Notes under the pieces: model-generated
Databases searched by the model: none
Told to the model about the DNA's origin: nothing
What the model saw: only the letters and a program-made list of their open reading frames with translations
Origin: Certhia americana
Taxonomy: Eukaryota; Chordata; Aves; Passeriformes; Certhiidae
Assembly: GCA_018697195.1 (NCBI GenBank)
Contig: JAGMWU010000043.1
Coordinates: 1 to 64,000, forward strand
Direction: 5' to 3'
DNA: 64,000 nt
Shown: one piece after another, positions 1 to 9,720 of the stretch
How the letters are laid out: every line of letters begins with the position of its first letter
Numbering within the stretch: the first letter of the stretch is position 1
Position numbers and translations under genes: made by a program

Positions 1-160
1 TGAGAGAGAGAGAGACTGAGAGAGAGAGAGACTGAGAGAGAGAGAGACTGAGAGAGAGAGAGACTGAGAGAGAGAGAGAGACTGAGAGAGAGAGAGACTT
101 AGAGAGAGAGAGACTTAGAGAGAGAGAGACTTAGAGAGAGAGAGACTTAGAGAGAGAGAC
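1..160. repeat. GA-rich higher-order microsatellite
   Basis: Ten head-to-tail units, each a run of AG dinucleotides closed by AC. Units 1-6 (1-98) begin TGAG and units 7-10 (99-160) begin TTAG. Lengths are 16 bp except unit 5 (18 bp) and unit 10 (14 bp). The array is cut by the window edge, so its true length is unknown. The serine/leucine-rich reading frames on the minus strand here are simple-repeat artefacts. Confidence 0.95.
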
Positions 161-560
161 AGAGAAAAAGAGAAAGACTTAGCAAGAGAAAGCTGAAAGA
201 GAAAGACTGAGAAAGCGAGAGAAGCTGAAACAGTTGGAAACAGAGTTAGACATAGAAACTGAATTCGAAATAGATGAACGCTGAGAAACAGGAAGACTGA
301 GAAATGGAGAGAAACAGAGATAGAAATAAAACCAAAGAAGGTTAGAGTTACAAATAGAAAGAACAGAAACAGTTGGAAACAGAGAGAAACAGAAACACAG
401 AAATATGCAGAAACAGAGTGACAGAGTAAGAAATGGGGACAAGCAGAAACACAGATGAGAAGAGACAAAGAAATGGAGTGAGGAACAGATAAAAAGGCAC
501 AGTGATAGGCATAGCGAGAAGAAGAGTGACAGCAATGACTAAATCACACCAAATAACAAC
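161..560. repeat. Degenerate purine-rich tract
   Basis: A/G-rich sequence continuing the adjacent GA array, with recurrent GAAACAGAGA, GAGAAACAG and AGTTGGAAACAGAG phrases. It reads as a decayed extension of the same microsatellite. No coding signal. Confidence 0.75.
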
Positions 561-897
561 AGGAGCCGGGGGGGGGAGAGATGGGATTAATACAGCTGAT
601 TCAGTTTTATTGAATTATTGTTACACTCTGGCATTGTTTCACATGGTATCAATGTATACAAAGACAAGTACAAATACACTCCATAGACACACTGGTAAGA
701 TTCCAATTTACATACAGAGCAACACATGGAAAGACAGCAGCAAATGGAAATACAGAAAACTAAAGGGCAATACAATCCAAACACTTACTAACACAATAAA
801 TCCATTCTCCTGTGTCAGAAAGCTTAATTACATTTTGTTTTATTGTTACTGGAAGCCTAAAACAAAAGCAGTAGATGGAAAACAAAAGGCTCGTGCC

Positions 898-1403
898 TCA
901 CAGACCCCTCCTTGGGCTCACATACCAACCCGCCCTCGTTCTCATCACGACCACTCTACCGCCCCCTGGCCCATGGTCCCCCTGCTCCTCGGGAACGTGG
1001 TTCCCCGGAGCCTCCAAAAAATAAAAAATCCTCCTGCCTGACAAAAACCCCGGTCCCTAGTCGGTCCGCCCTCAAACACTGGCGATGAACGTCGCCTCAC
1101 AGACCGGCTGGGACAGAGATAAAAAAACCCAGCGGGGGGAAAAAAAAACCAACCCGGTTGGGGATTTTTTATTCTAAGTGCAAAAATGTGTTAAAATTCT
1201 GACAGGCAAAAATCATACAGGCAAGGTTAGAACCAGTCAGCACACGCACGCCTCCTACGGCTCCCCCACAAATCCACCCTTGCTCTCGTCATGACAGCTC
1301 TACTGACCCCCAGCCCACAGTCCCCCCTCTCCTCGGGAACGTGGTTCCTGGGAGACTTTGGGGAAAAAAAAAATCCTCCCGCCTTACGGAAAACCTGGTC
1401 TGA
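898..1403 (+). repeat. Diverged direct repeat pair, 344-bp offset
   Basis: About 160 bp at 898-1060 is repeated, diverged, at 1243-1403. The clearest anchor is the identical 20-mer ctcctcgggaacgtggttcc at 985-1004 and 1329-1348. Both copies continue with a purine stretch ending in AAAAATCCTCC. No gene is recognised here or in the flanks at 560-1680; the open frames across this stretch are short and lack homology that I recognise. Confidence 0.8.
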
Positions 1404-1679
1404 GGATGGTAGATTGCAGGAAAATCGGCAGCGTCGTCGACTGGGGAGAGCGAATCCGTGTCGAGGACCTGTGACAAAATGGGACGAGGTCGATGACTGG
1501 TTGACAATGAGGAGCTGGGGCCGTAGATTTTCTAACCAAAAGCTCAGATAAAAGAGACAAACATTAAAGGCTTATAACTGTTCTACCTAACTGTGACTAC
1601 ATGACACGGGCGGGGCGCGCCCCGGGACACCCCACATTAAGCTCACACCCCCCAGGCCTCAGCCATCCTGGGTAAGGAT

Positions 1680-3220
1680 ACTGTGCAAGTGGACTACCTA
1701 AAATGAAATAAGAACACTGAATGCTCAGAGTCACAGCAGAAATTGAGTCTGTAGCAATGACAATTGCTTCCCTCCACTGACCGCTGCTCACCTGGCCTGC
1801 TTCTCCTTGACAGCAGATATCCAGCTTTATTCCCTAAAAACAAAGAACAACACTGTAACACATTGTCCATTTACACGCCCCCTGCCAAAACAAACAAACA
1901 GTGTCTGACCTTCTCAGGGGGAACTCCCTCACCCGGGATGTCCTGCTCAGCCGGGGATTCAATCCTTCTGCAGCTGAAGGAAAGTTAGGAGAAAAAAGTC
2001 AAAGTGCTGCAGGATACCTAAACAACCCCAGACCCCTCCTGTCAATCCACAGATACCATCTAGAGCTCAACTACACCCTACGATACACATTTCAAGCCAC
2101 TGGGACTTGGCCTAATACGCCTATGCTGGGCTATGCAGCAGGGCAGAGCAGCTCTGGGACAAACGCATACAAGCACCAGTGACACGGGACGGGACAAACG
2201 AGGGGATACGAGGTGGAGAGAAAAATCTGGACCAGATGAATGACTGCAAGAACACGAGATGCAGAAACCGAAATGAGACTGCTCGGGTGAGCCGATGAGG
2301 CTGGAACAAGCCCGGAACAAAGAGGTGCTAGCAGAATGATTCACTATGAAACCAGCACAATAAGGATGCCTGCGATGCCTGCAGGCAGAATCCTCTAACC
2401 ATCTCTGGATGGCTACAAGTCCTAATGTGCCAGAATGGAGCCTTGAGGCACACAGCTGTATATAACAGCTCAGAACAAGACCTACAAAGACAGTTGAACG
2501 GATGCTTCTAAAAACAAAGAGGAGAGTCAGATGTCCATCTAAGTCCCTGGATCTAATGATCGATGCCATCGGCTCCAGGCCGAGAAACGCAGAGAAGCTA
2601 AGAAGGATGCCTGGAGTTTCTGACAAGGCCCTGAAAGGGCTAAAGTAAAAGACGTGTGACAGGAGATGCACAAAAGACACAGAATGCACGAGAGACAAGT
2701 GACACCACCACCACGGGGACTGCTCTGCCCTGCACAGTTCAGCACCGTGATCAAAAATGAGACGTACCATTTAAGTAACCTAAGGGGATGCTTCCAGGAC
2801 ATGCCCGTCTCTAAAGCTGACTCAAGAACTCCCTGCTGAGGAGTCCTGACCCAGCACCCCCTTTCATCCCCTCTCTGGGCCCGAGCCTTCCACTTATCTC
2901 TCCGATGTCCAGGGATGGCAATCAGCCTCAGGTGGAGAGAGGATCGCCTTGCCTTCCAGGAAAATCCTGCTGTCACTGGGCTGATACAGTCAGCTGCAAT
3001 TGAGAAAACCCAGCATCAGTGTGGAATCTTAGCTGTGCATCGGCCAAAACCCAGCAATTCTAACGCTCACCATCTCCACAGAATGCCCATGTCCGTGGAC
3101 TAAATGCTTCAGCCACGCTTGGAGGGGTCTGACGCTGTCCTTACAGGGTAGGCCTGGCTTAAGAAAAGAAAAGGTGATGTGGCATTGCTGAAACTTGAGT
3201 GGACCCAGCTCCTCCTCCCT
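1680..3220 (+). repeat. Copy A of a 1.7-kb-period direct duplication
   Basis: This segment recurs as copy B at about 3384-4870, roughly 1.67-1.70 kb away, with substitutions and small indels throughout. Shared landmarks include GATATCCAGCTTTATTCCC (about 1815 and 3517), CTTCTGCAGCTGAA (about 1966 and 3669), ATACGAGGTGGAGAG (about 2206 and 3908) and GATGTCCAGGGATGGCAATC (about 2903 and 4580). A 230-residue minus-strand open frame in this copy is broken in copy B, so I do not call a protein. It may derive from a mobile element, but no family was recognised. Confidence 0.9.
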
Positions 3221-3383
3221 ACCTCCCCGACTCACCTCAGATCCTCGGCCGATCCTGAAGGCAACCTGGGTGGATCCCTCAAAAAGCAAAGGGAAAGGCT
3301 TCATCACAGGGTCCCCTAACACTTCCACAGGGCCCACAAGAGAAGCAAAACGGATCTGACAGTCAGACAGGGGAGGTCAGCGA

Positions 3384-4870
3384 CATACTGTGAGTGGAGC
3401 ACCTGAAACACACAAACAAACAACAATGGCTGCTCAGAGTTGCACCAGAACCTAACACCCAAGTAGCAACAACTGTTTCTCTCCACTGCTCACCTGGCCC
3501 GCTTCACCTTGACTGCGGATATCCAGCTTTATTCCCTAAAAACAAAGACAGAGAACAATGCTGTAACACACTGATCATTGACACTCCCTGCTGCAAAAAC
3601 AAACTGTGTCTGACCTTCTCAGGAGAACTCCCTCAACCGGGATGGGTTGCTCTGCCAGGCATTCGATCCTTCTGCAGCTGAAAGAAAGTTAGGAGAAAAA
3701 GGTGAAAGTGCTGCAGGATACCTTAACCACCCCAGACACCTCATGTCAATCCACAGATACCATCTAGAGCCCAACTACGCCCTATGATACACATTTCAAG
3801 CCACTGGGATTTGGTCTAACATGCCTATGCTGGGCTATGCAGCAGGGCAGAGCAGCTCCGGGACAAATACGTGCAGGCACCCATGACATGGGACGGGACA
3901 AACGAGGGGATACGAGGTGGAGAGAAAAATCTGGACCAGATGAACGACCGCGAGAACACGAGATGAGATGACCGAGATGAGACTGCTCGGGTGAGCCAAT
4001 GAGGCTGGGAGAAGCCTGGATCTAAGAGGTGCCAGTAGAATGATTTAGTCAGACACTCCCAAAATAAGGTTGCCCAAGAAGACTGTAGGCAGAATCCTCT
4101 ATCCATCTCCACATGGCTACAAGTCCTAATCTGACAGAATGGAGCCTTGAGGTGTGCAGCTGTATATAACAGCTCAGAACAAGACCTACAAAGACAGCTG
4201 ACCGGATGCTTCTAAAGAGACCCGAGGGTCCGAGCTCCCGAGTCACAGGCCCCGGGCCAGAGGATGCAGAGATTCTTAGAAGGATGACTGGAGTTGCTGA
4301 TAAGGCCATCAAAGGGCTAAAGAACAAGACATGTGACAGGAGATGCACAAAAGACACAGAATGCACGAGAGACAAGTGACACTACACCCACCGGGACTGC
4401 TCTGCCCTGCACAGCTCAGCTTTGTGATCAAAAGTGAGATGTTCCCTTTAAGTAACCTAAGGGGATGCTTCCAGGACATCCCCATCTCCAAATCTGACTC
4501 AAGAACTCCCTGCTGAGGAGTCCTGACCCAGCACCCCCTTTCATCCCCTCTCTGGGCCCTGGCCATCCACTTATCTCTCCGATGTCCAGGGATGGCAATC
4601 AGCCTCAGGTGGAGAGAGGGTCGCCTTGCTTTCTGGGAAAATCCTGCTGTCACTGGGCTGCTTCTGTTAGCTGCAATTCACAAAAACAAAACAGCATTGC
4701 AGGATCTTAGTACATCGGCCAAAACCCAGCAATCCTAACGTTTGCTGTCTCCCGAGAACGCCCTGGACCTCGGGATGTGTGCTTTGGCCGTGCTTGGGAT
4801 CTGGTGCTATCCTCATGGGGTCTGCCTGGCATAGAAGGAGATGAGTTGATATAGCTGAAATGACTCGGCC
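3384..4870 (+). repeat. Copy B of a 1.7-kb-period direct duplication
   Basis: Diverged second copy of 1680-3220. The ~160 bp between the copies (3221-3383) has no clear counterpart after copy B. Similarity fades near 4870, just before the short repeat pair at 4873-5122. Confidence 0.9.
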
Positions 4871-4872
4871 CC

Positions 4873-5122
4873 GGGGTACCCTGTGATTACCCAATAGCCT
4901 CTTAATTGGGTATGATAAAGAAAGCCAAAATCAATGTACAAGTTTAATACAAAGCGGGCCAAATTCCAGCGAGTCAGCTACTTGCCCTCTCCTAAGCGTG
5001 CTTGGGTCCTTTACTCTCCAGCTTCATCCTGAGTTTAAGGCTGTGGCTGTTATTACAATTATCACCTGAGTGAGTGAGAGGGATTTACCAGGCTAGCTCC
5101 TAATTGGGTACCCTGATCACAA
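4873..5122 (+). repeat. Short direct repeats about 200-230 bp apart
   Basis: GGGTACCCTG occurs near 4874 and 5106, and a TAATTGGGTA element occurs near 4904 and 5102. The enclosed segment has no open frame. It could be a partial tandem duplication or the edges of an inserted element; I cannot tell which. The stretch from 5123 to 5560 shows nothing further. Confidence 0.5.
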
Positions 5123-5606
5123 CCCTCAACTTACTCATCTGAAGCCTCCATCTCAAACGTGATCTTTGGTGCAGAGCAGGTCCTTTTTGTGATGCATTGA
5201 ACCTGCTGACAAAAATCTTGAGTATCATACTTAAAATGACCTAGCATTTCAGACAGTTATGCTCCTCCTAAAAAAGAAACAAATGAGAACAAAACCAGAA
5301 CTTATAAAAGCACCTAAACACCCCTGAATACCTAACCCAAAATTATGCACTTGAATACTCCCTGTTTGATGCCACTGATTTCAGGGTGCCTTCAAAGTCC
5401 CTGCGGCTTTAGACGCTAAAAGCATCTGCAGAAAAAAACCCTGAGATGTGCTGAAAGAGCCCCTTCATTGAAGTAAGAGGAGTGCTCTTATTATTCCTGT
5501 GGTTCCCAGAGAGGGAATGAAGCCCCTTAGCAAAGGCTGGGGTTAATATACCCCTCGCTCGTTCCCAGGATGCCCGGGGAAAGAGGAGGAGGCAAATCCC
5601 ACCTGG

Positions 5607-5667
5607 TATAAAAGCTCTTGAAGGCGCTACAGCTGCTTGGCTCCTCTGACTTAAATTTAAGGTGAGT
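5607..5667 (+). promoter_or_regulatory. Possible TATA box followed by a splice-donor-like site
   Basis: TATAAAAG at 5607-5614 is followed about 47 bp downstream by AAG/GTGAGTAAA (GT at 5662). That arrangement would suit a very short noncoding first exon. There is no CpG enrichment, no start codon context and no recognised gene downstream, so chance is a serious alternative. Confidence 0.2.
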
Positions 5668-6067
5668 AAAGGGCTGAGTAGAGAAAAAACCCCTTAGGGG
5701 AAGTAATAGTACATTCTTTTTTGCTATGACTATGTCAACCATAAAGAGCAGAGGCAGGATAAGTAGTAAAGGTTTGTGTTTTGGCAGCACAGATAGGTAA
5801 GTGGGATGATCTGTTGTTATTTTGAATAATTATTTCTTAGCGATTATTGAATAGTAGGCCACACTTGACTGAGTAGGGTGGACAGGGACAGTAAGGGCAG
5901 GGAGAGTGTAAGTGTTATTGGAACCTCTAATGAGGGCTGTATACATTGTAACAAAAATGAGAGAAATAATAGAATCCCAGGTGGTAGTAGGGCTCTGTAT
6001 GTGCTGGGCTCGTTCCAACGTAAGATATTTGGTATTGGGGCACGGGTAGAAGTGCTCTGAGGTACAG

Positions 6068-6385
6068 ATTTAAGCCCTTAAAATACTGAAAGACAGAGAG
6101 CTTCCTGCAGCTAAATCTTTTAAAGTGAGGAAAATGAGGGACGTTTGCCTCCATTTAAACTGATACAATGGCAAAGAAATAGTTTCTGCCCTTAAATTTA
6201 ATCCCCTAAAATACTGGGAAAAGAGAGGGCTTCCTCACTTTAAATCATGTGATGGGAAAAGGGTGATTTTTCTCTCTATTCAAACCCCTGAGATGGAGGG
6301 GCAACTGGGTTTCCCAGTCAATTTAAACATGGTGAGGATGAAAACGTGAGAGTTACCCTGAATTCAAAACCATAAAATAACGCTG
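6068..6385 (+). repeat. Degenerate ~83-bp tandem array
   Basis: Units start near 6068, 6196, 6278 and 6361 with ATTTAAGCCC, ATTTAATCCCC, ATTCAAACCCC and ATTCAAAACC. A partial unit starts near 6154. Within units the order is AAAATACTG, then GAGAGGGCTTCCT, then TTTAAAT...GTGANGGG. Units are much diverged, which implies age. No coding potential was recognised. Confidence 0.6.
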
Positions 6386-6799
6386 CTCCCCAGCCCCTAC
6401 CCCCGTGGGCTCCCCCGGACTAGCAGAGTACCCTGCACAGGTGTGCCCGGGGAAGTTGCCTCTGAAGGCAATTGCTCGTACCTGCTGCACCTTGGCGTGA
6501 GGGGATGAGATAATAGAGAAAGGTTCTGCCGCTCGCCTCCTCCCCTACACAGCCCCTGAAACACCGGGCTGGTCACCTTTCTTTCCGTAGAAGCGAACCG
6601 TCCTTCTTGTCCGGGTGCCCGTGGCCAAAATTGAGATTCTACCTCCAAAATTATCTAAGCCCAAGGTTTGTAATTGCCGAGGAAGTTTTCCACGGATCGT
6701 AAGCGAGTACCTGTGGGCGGGGACGCTGAGGAGCAGCGTCATCGGGAGGAGACTCCCATGGAAGGAGCACTCCTCACAGCGCCGGGTAGTTTTACGTTC

Positions 6800-7275
6800 T
6801 TTTCCCCAGTTATGTCGTCCCTTGCTCACGCCCCGGATTGTGAGGGTACTGTGTTCTCTCTTCTCCGGTGGATCGCTTTGTTCCCCGGGCTGCTGGTCAG
6901 CCGCGCGGTCCCGCTCCCGCCGCGCTCCGCTTCCGGTACCGCTGCCAGCAGCCGCGGCGGGAGCGATCCCGCTCGGCTCGGCGCGATCCCGCCCCCGGTA
7001 CCGCTAACTCTCCGTGCCCGCGGCTCTGCCGCGTTCCGATCGCCCCGGCTTGGCACCGCTGGCCCCGGGCTGAGCCTGACGGCTCCGGCCCCGAGCCCGG
7101 CGCGGAGCACAGGTACCGAGAGCCGGTGTGCCGGGGGGGGGGGGGGCTTCCGTGGGACACCGCACTACAGATCCCAGAATGCCTCGCGCCGCAGGGTGTC
7201 TCCGCTTCCGTCCCGGTGTAATGGCGGCGGTGCAGGACTGCGCGTGGGGAGACGGAGATGTCGCTGAGCTTTGGT
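6800..7275. promoter_or_regulatory. Orphan CpG island with ZNF143/SBF-type motif
   Basis: This is a dense CpG stretch with several CCCGCCCC/GGCGGG-type boxes, repeated GGTACCG, and a 14-G run at 7133-7146. At 7164-7182 it contains actacagatcccagaatgc, a close match to the ACTACAATTCCCAGCATGC element bound by ZNF143/STAF at many vertebrate housekeeping promoters. An ATG in good context follows at 7221. No downstream gene could be recognised, so the transcript and its direction are unknown. It may drive a noncoding RNA or the first exon of a gene whose other exons I failed to see. Confidence 0.65.
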
Positions 7276-7310
7276 TCACTTCCCAGCTGAGTGGGGTTTG
7301 GAGGGAGTAA
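7221..7310 (+). other. Possible short first coding exon or small ORF
   Basis: An ATG 38 bp downstream of the SBF-type motif opens a 29-codon frame beginning MAAVQDCAWGDGDVAELWF, with the GCG-GCG start typical of vertebrate CpG-island genes. The stretch ends near CAG/CTGAGTGGGG, which resembles a splice donor (CAG/GTGAGT) with GT replaced by CT. It could be a real small ORF, a first exon with a decayed donor, or chance. I do not recognise the peptide. Confidence 0.2.
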
Positions 7311-7420
7311 CGAGTGTAGAGAGGGGCGTGCTAGTTCGCGATCCCCGCTTTTGGGGTGGAGGTTCCCTGTAGAATACAGAGACCCCTTTTTAAAATAAAA
7401 ATTTGACCCAGAGACAATAA

Positions 7421-7752
7421 AGAGATGCAGGCGATATGGCAGCATTGGTGGAATATCCGGCGCAGTCTCCCCATCTTCTCTTCAGCTCTAAAATTTCCCT
7501 TCCGTTTACAGTCACCGTGCCCATCCCCACCATGGATAGCACAGGCCCACAGTGATTTCACTTGAAAACTCTTACAAGTCAGTCTGTCAGCCCTGCAGTG
7601 TCCAAACCTTTTACAGTCTCTGTCCCTGCCCCACCGAGATTCCTGGTCCAGCCCTATGAGCCCCTTCCCAGCCCCAGTGATTTCAGCTCTTTTTAACCCA
7701 CAAGCTTTATTGAACTGTCAGCTCTCTTCAGTTGCAGATGCATGTTTCTCCA
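7421..7752 (+). repeat. Copy 1 of a direct duplication, 647-bp offset
   Basis: This segment aligns with 8068-8400. Shared landmarks are GGCAGCATT...GGAATATCC, CAGTCTCCCC, CCCAGCCCCAGTGATTTCAG and TTTATT/TAACTGTCAGCTCT followed by GTTGCA...TGCATGTTTCTC. Both copies are C/T-rich and noncoding. The sequence between them (7753-8067) is also rich in CCAGCCC phrases. Confidence 0.85.
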
Positions 7753-8067
7753 ACACTGCTGCCTGAAGTGTCTTCTCCTTCAAAGGGCAACATCTTCATC
7801 TTCGCTCCAGGTCTGCCGCAATTCAGTGTCCCACTAAAGTCTCCAAAGCCATCCTCCCCGCTCATTATCCCAGCGCCACCGAGATTTAGCCCTGCTGTCC
7901 TCATCCCAGCTGCACGGTGACCGGTCCAACCCCAGCATCCTTTTAGTGCCAATCCTACAGTCCCTTTCTCAGCTCTAGTTTCCTTTTCAATCTTCACTTG
8001 CAGTCCCAGCCCCAAAGTGTGTTTCCCAGCCCCACTGTGCTATCGGCTCCAGCCCTACTGTGGCTAT

Positions 8068-8400
8068 AACAGACGCAGGCAGTGTGGCAGCATTACTGGA
8101 ATATCCAGCACAGTCTCCCCGTCCCCTCTTCTGCTCTAAACATCCCATTTCATTTTCAGGCACAATTCCCAGCCCAAACAATATTAGCACATGCCTACAG
8201 TGATTTCAGCACACGAATCCCTCAGTCATTATGTGAGCCCTGCAGTTTCTATGCATTTTGTGGTCTCTATTCCTGCTGCACTATGATGCCCTCTCCAGCC
8301 CTGCAGTCCCATCCCCAGCCCCAGTGATTTCAGCTCTTAACCCACAGGCTTTATTTAACTGTCAGCTCTGTTCTTCCCGTTGCAGTTGCATGTTTCTCAT
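8068..8400 (+). repeat. Copy 2 of a direct duplication, 647-bp offset
   Basis: Diverged second copy of 7421-7752. The order of landmarks is preserved and the identical phrase CCCAGCCCCAGTGATTTCAG occurs near its 3' part. No coding potential was recognised. Confidence 0.85.
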
Positions 8401-8569
8401 GCAGCAAAACTGCATCCAGTCTTGCTGCTCCAGGTTGAGACAAGTTCTTTGTTTTGGCTCCTGCTGTGAGGTTTTACCTCTAGGTGTGGAAACACCACCC
8501 GGAAAGGAAACGACCACGGCACTGCCGGTGGGGGGGAAAAGACGGGCGAGGCGCAGAATGGGGATGTAG

Positions 8570-8965
8570 ACGGAGAGGCACAACCAGCAGGACAGAGGCT
8601 TACCGAGAGAAGGGGATGATGAGGGAGGAGAACTGGGCAGCAGGTGCAGACAGGTACAGGCAAAAGGACAGGGAGAGGGACAAAGAAATAGTCAGGGTGC
8701 AGGACAAAGGGAAAAAAGAAGGAAGAAAGGAGAAGAAATAAAGATACAGGCAGGGAGGGAGACAGACAAAAAGTAGGACAGAATGGGGAGAGGGACTGAA
8801 TCACATTTATTAAATAAATACTGAGTATTTATTTCTTGAAAGAAAAACAAAAACAAGAGAGAGGGAAGTAGTGAAAGGGAATGGGAGGGGGAGCACACAG
8901 GACAAAAAAGGAACACACAAGACACACCGGACAGAGAGGAGAAATGGGGTGGAAAATTGGACACA
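8570..8965. repeat. Purine-rich low-complexity tract
   Basis: The plus strand is overwhelmingly A/G (for example GGAAGAAAGGAGAAGAAATAAAG). It is interrupted at about 8803-8842 by an AT-rich island with TTTATT/AATAAA on both strands. Pyrimidine-rich frames on the minus strand are artefacts. Confidence 0.8.
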
Positions 8966-9366
8966 AGGCTGAAAGAAAAGCAGGAACAAACCCCAGGACT
9001 TACTAGTGAGCGTGGCTGAAGAATGTGTCAATAAACCACCAGCTCGAACATGTCTCACCCTGGGACTCATTAATTAACATCTGTCCTTTAGCAGGGCCAT
9101 AAATGCCTTGATTAAACATGAGGTGAAAGCTAGGTGGTTGATGTGCTCCACTTTTCTTGGGCTTGGTAAGCAATTTTTGTTATTGGGTTGAACCACGTAT
9201 GTTTATGTTTAAATACAGTCTAAATACCAGGAAGTTTATGTATTTCCTTCCAAGACAACTACAGAAAAGTTATACTTGGCAACACAGCTATTCCAAATAC
9301 TAGGAGTGTCTTTCATGAGAAAATAAGATCTATGCTGAAAGAACTGCCTCAGTGTAAGTCAAACAG

Positions 9367-9372
9367 TTTATT
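9367..9372 (-). terminator. IQGAP1: Candidate distal polyadenylation signal
   Basis: AATAAA on the minus strand (TTTATT on plus), about 1.3 kb past the IQGAP1 stop codon. No transcript evidence is available; chosen by hexamer match and position. Confidence 0.4.
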
Positions 9373-9525
9373 TAAACTCTGAACAGTAGCCCGAACAAGT
9401 AAGCCAACTTGAAATTTGCAGGAGATATGTCCCTTTAAAGAAGAGTTAAGAAAAAAAACCTGGGGTAACAGCTGAAGCAAATGAATTTAAAGGTCAGATT
9501 ATATCTTTTAAAGAGTCTCTGCATT

Positions 9526-9531
9526 TTTATT
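9526..9531 (-). terminator. IQGAP1: Candidate proximal polyadenylation signal
   Basis: AATAAA on the minus strand (TTTATT on plus), about 1.16 kb past the stop codon. Use of this signal would still include the G-rich 9663-9720 tract in the mRNA. Confidence 0.4.
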
Positions 9532-9627
9532 GGATATAGCACAACAGCTAGCACCACCACCACTGTGAAAAAGCACAGACAAGCCTCCATGAAATAATAA
9601 AAGAAGCAGGAACTTGAGTGTAGCTAC

Positions 9628-9720
9628 AAACAAACAAACAAACAACAACCAACCAACCAAAAAAAAACCCCCAAAACCCAAACCAAACCAAAAAACCCAA
9701 AACCCAAACCCACCCCCCCC
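9628..9720 (-). repeat. G/T-rich tract with G-quadruplex potential
   Basis: On the IQGAP1 mRNA strand this is G8-T-G3-TTT-G3-TTTT-G3 (9720 to 9696), then further GG and GGGGG runs, then GGTT and GTTT repeats. The first 25 nt satisfy four G3+ runs with loops of 1-7 nt. Confidence 0.8.

Noticed and set aside
1..160. Regularly spaced repeats resembling a CRISPR array
   Set aside because: There are no unique spacers; it is a microsatellite in a vertebrate genome.
2078..2770. 230-codon minus-strand open frame in copy A of the 1.7-kb duplication
   Set aside because: No recognisable domain, low-complexity Ser/Cys/His-rich content, and the frame is broken into different pieces in copy B.
4873..5122. 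A solo LTR bounded by the TAATTGGGTA repeats
   Set aside because: No TG...CA ends, target-site duplication or convincing promoter/poly(A) order could be seen; kept only as a short repeat pair.
8397..8964. Leu/Ser/Phe-rich minus-strand frames resembling membrane proteins
   Set aside because: They are the complement of a purine-rich low-complexity tract.
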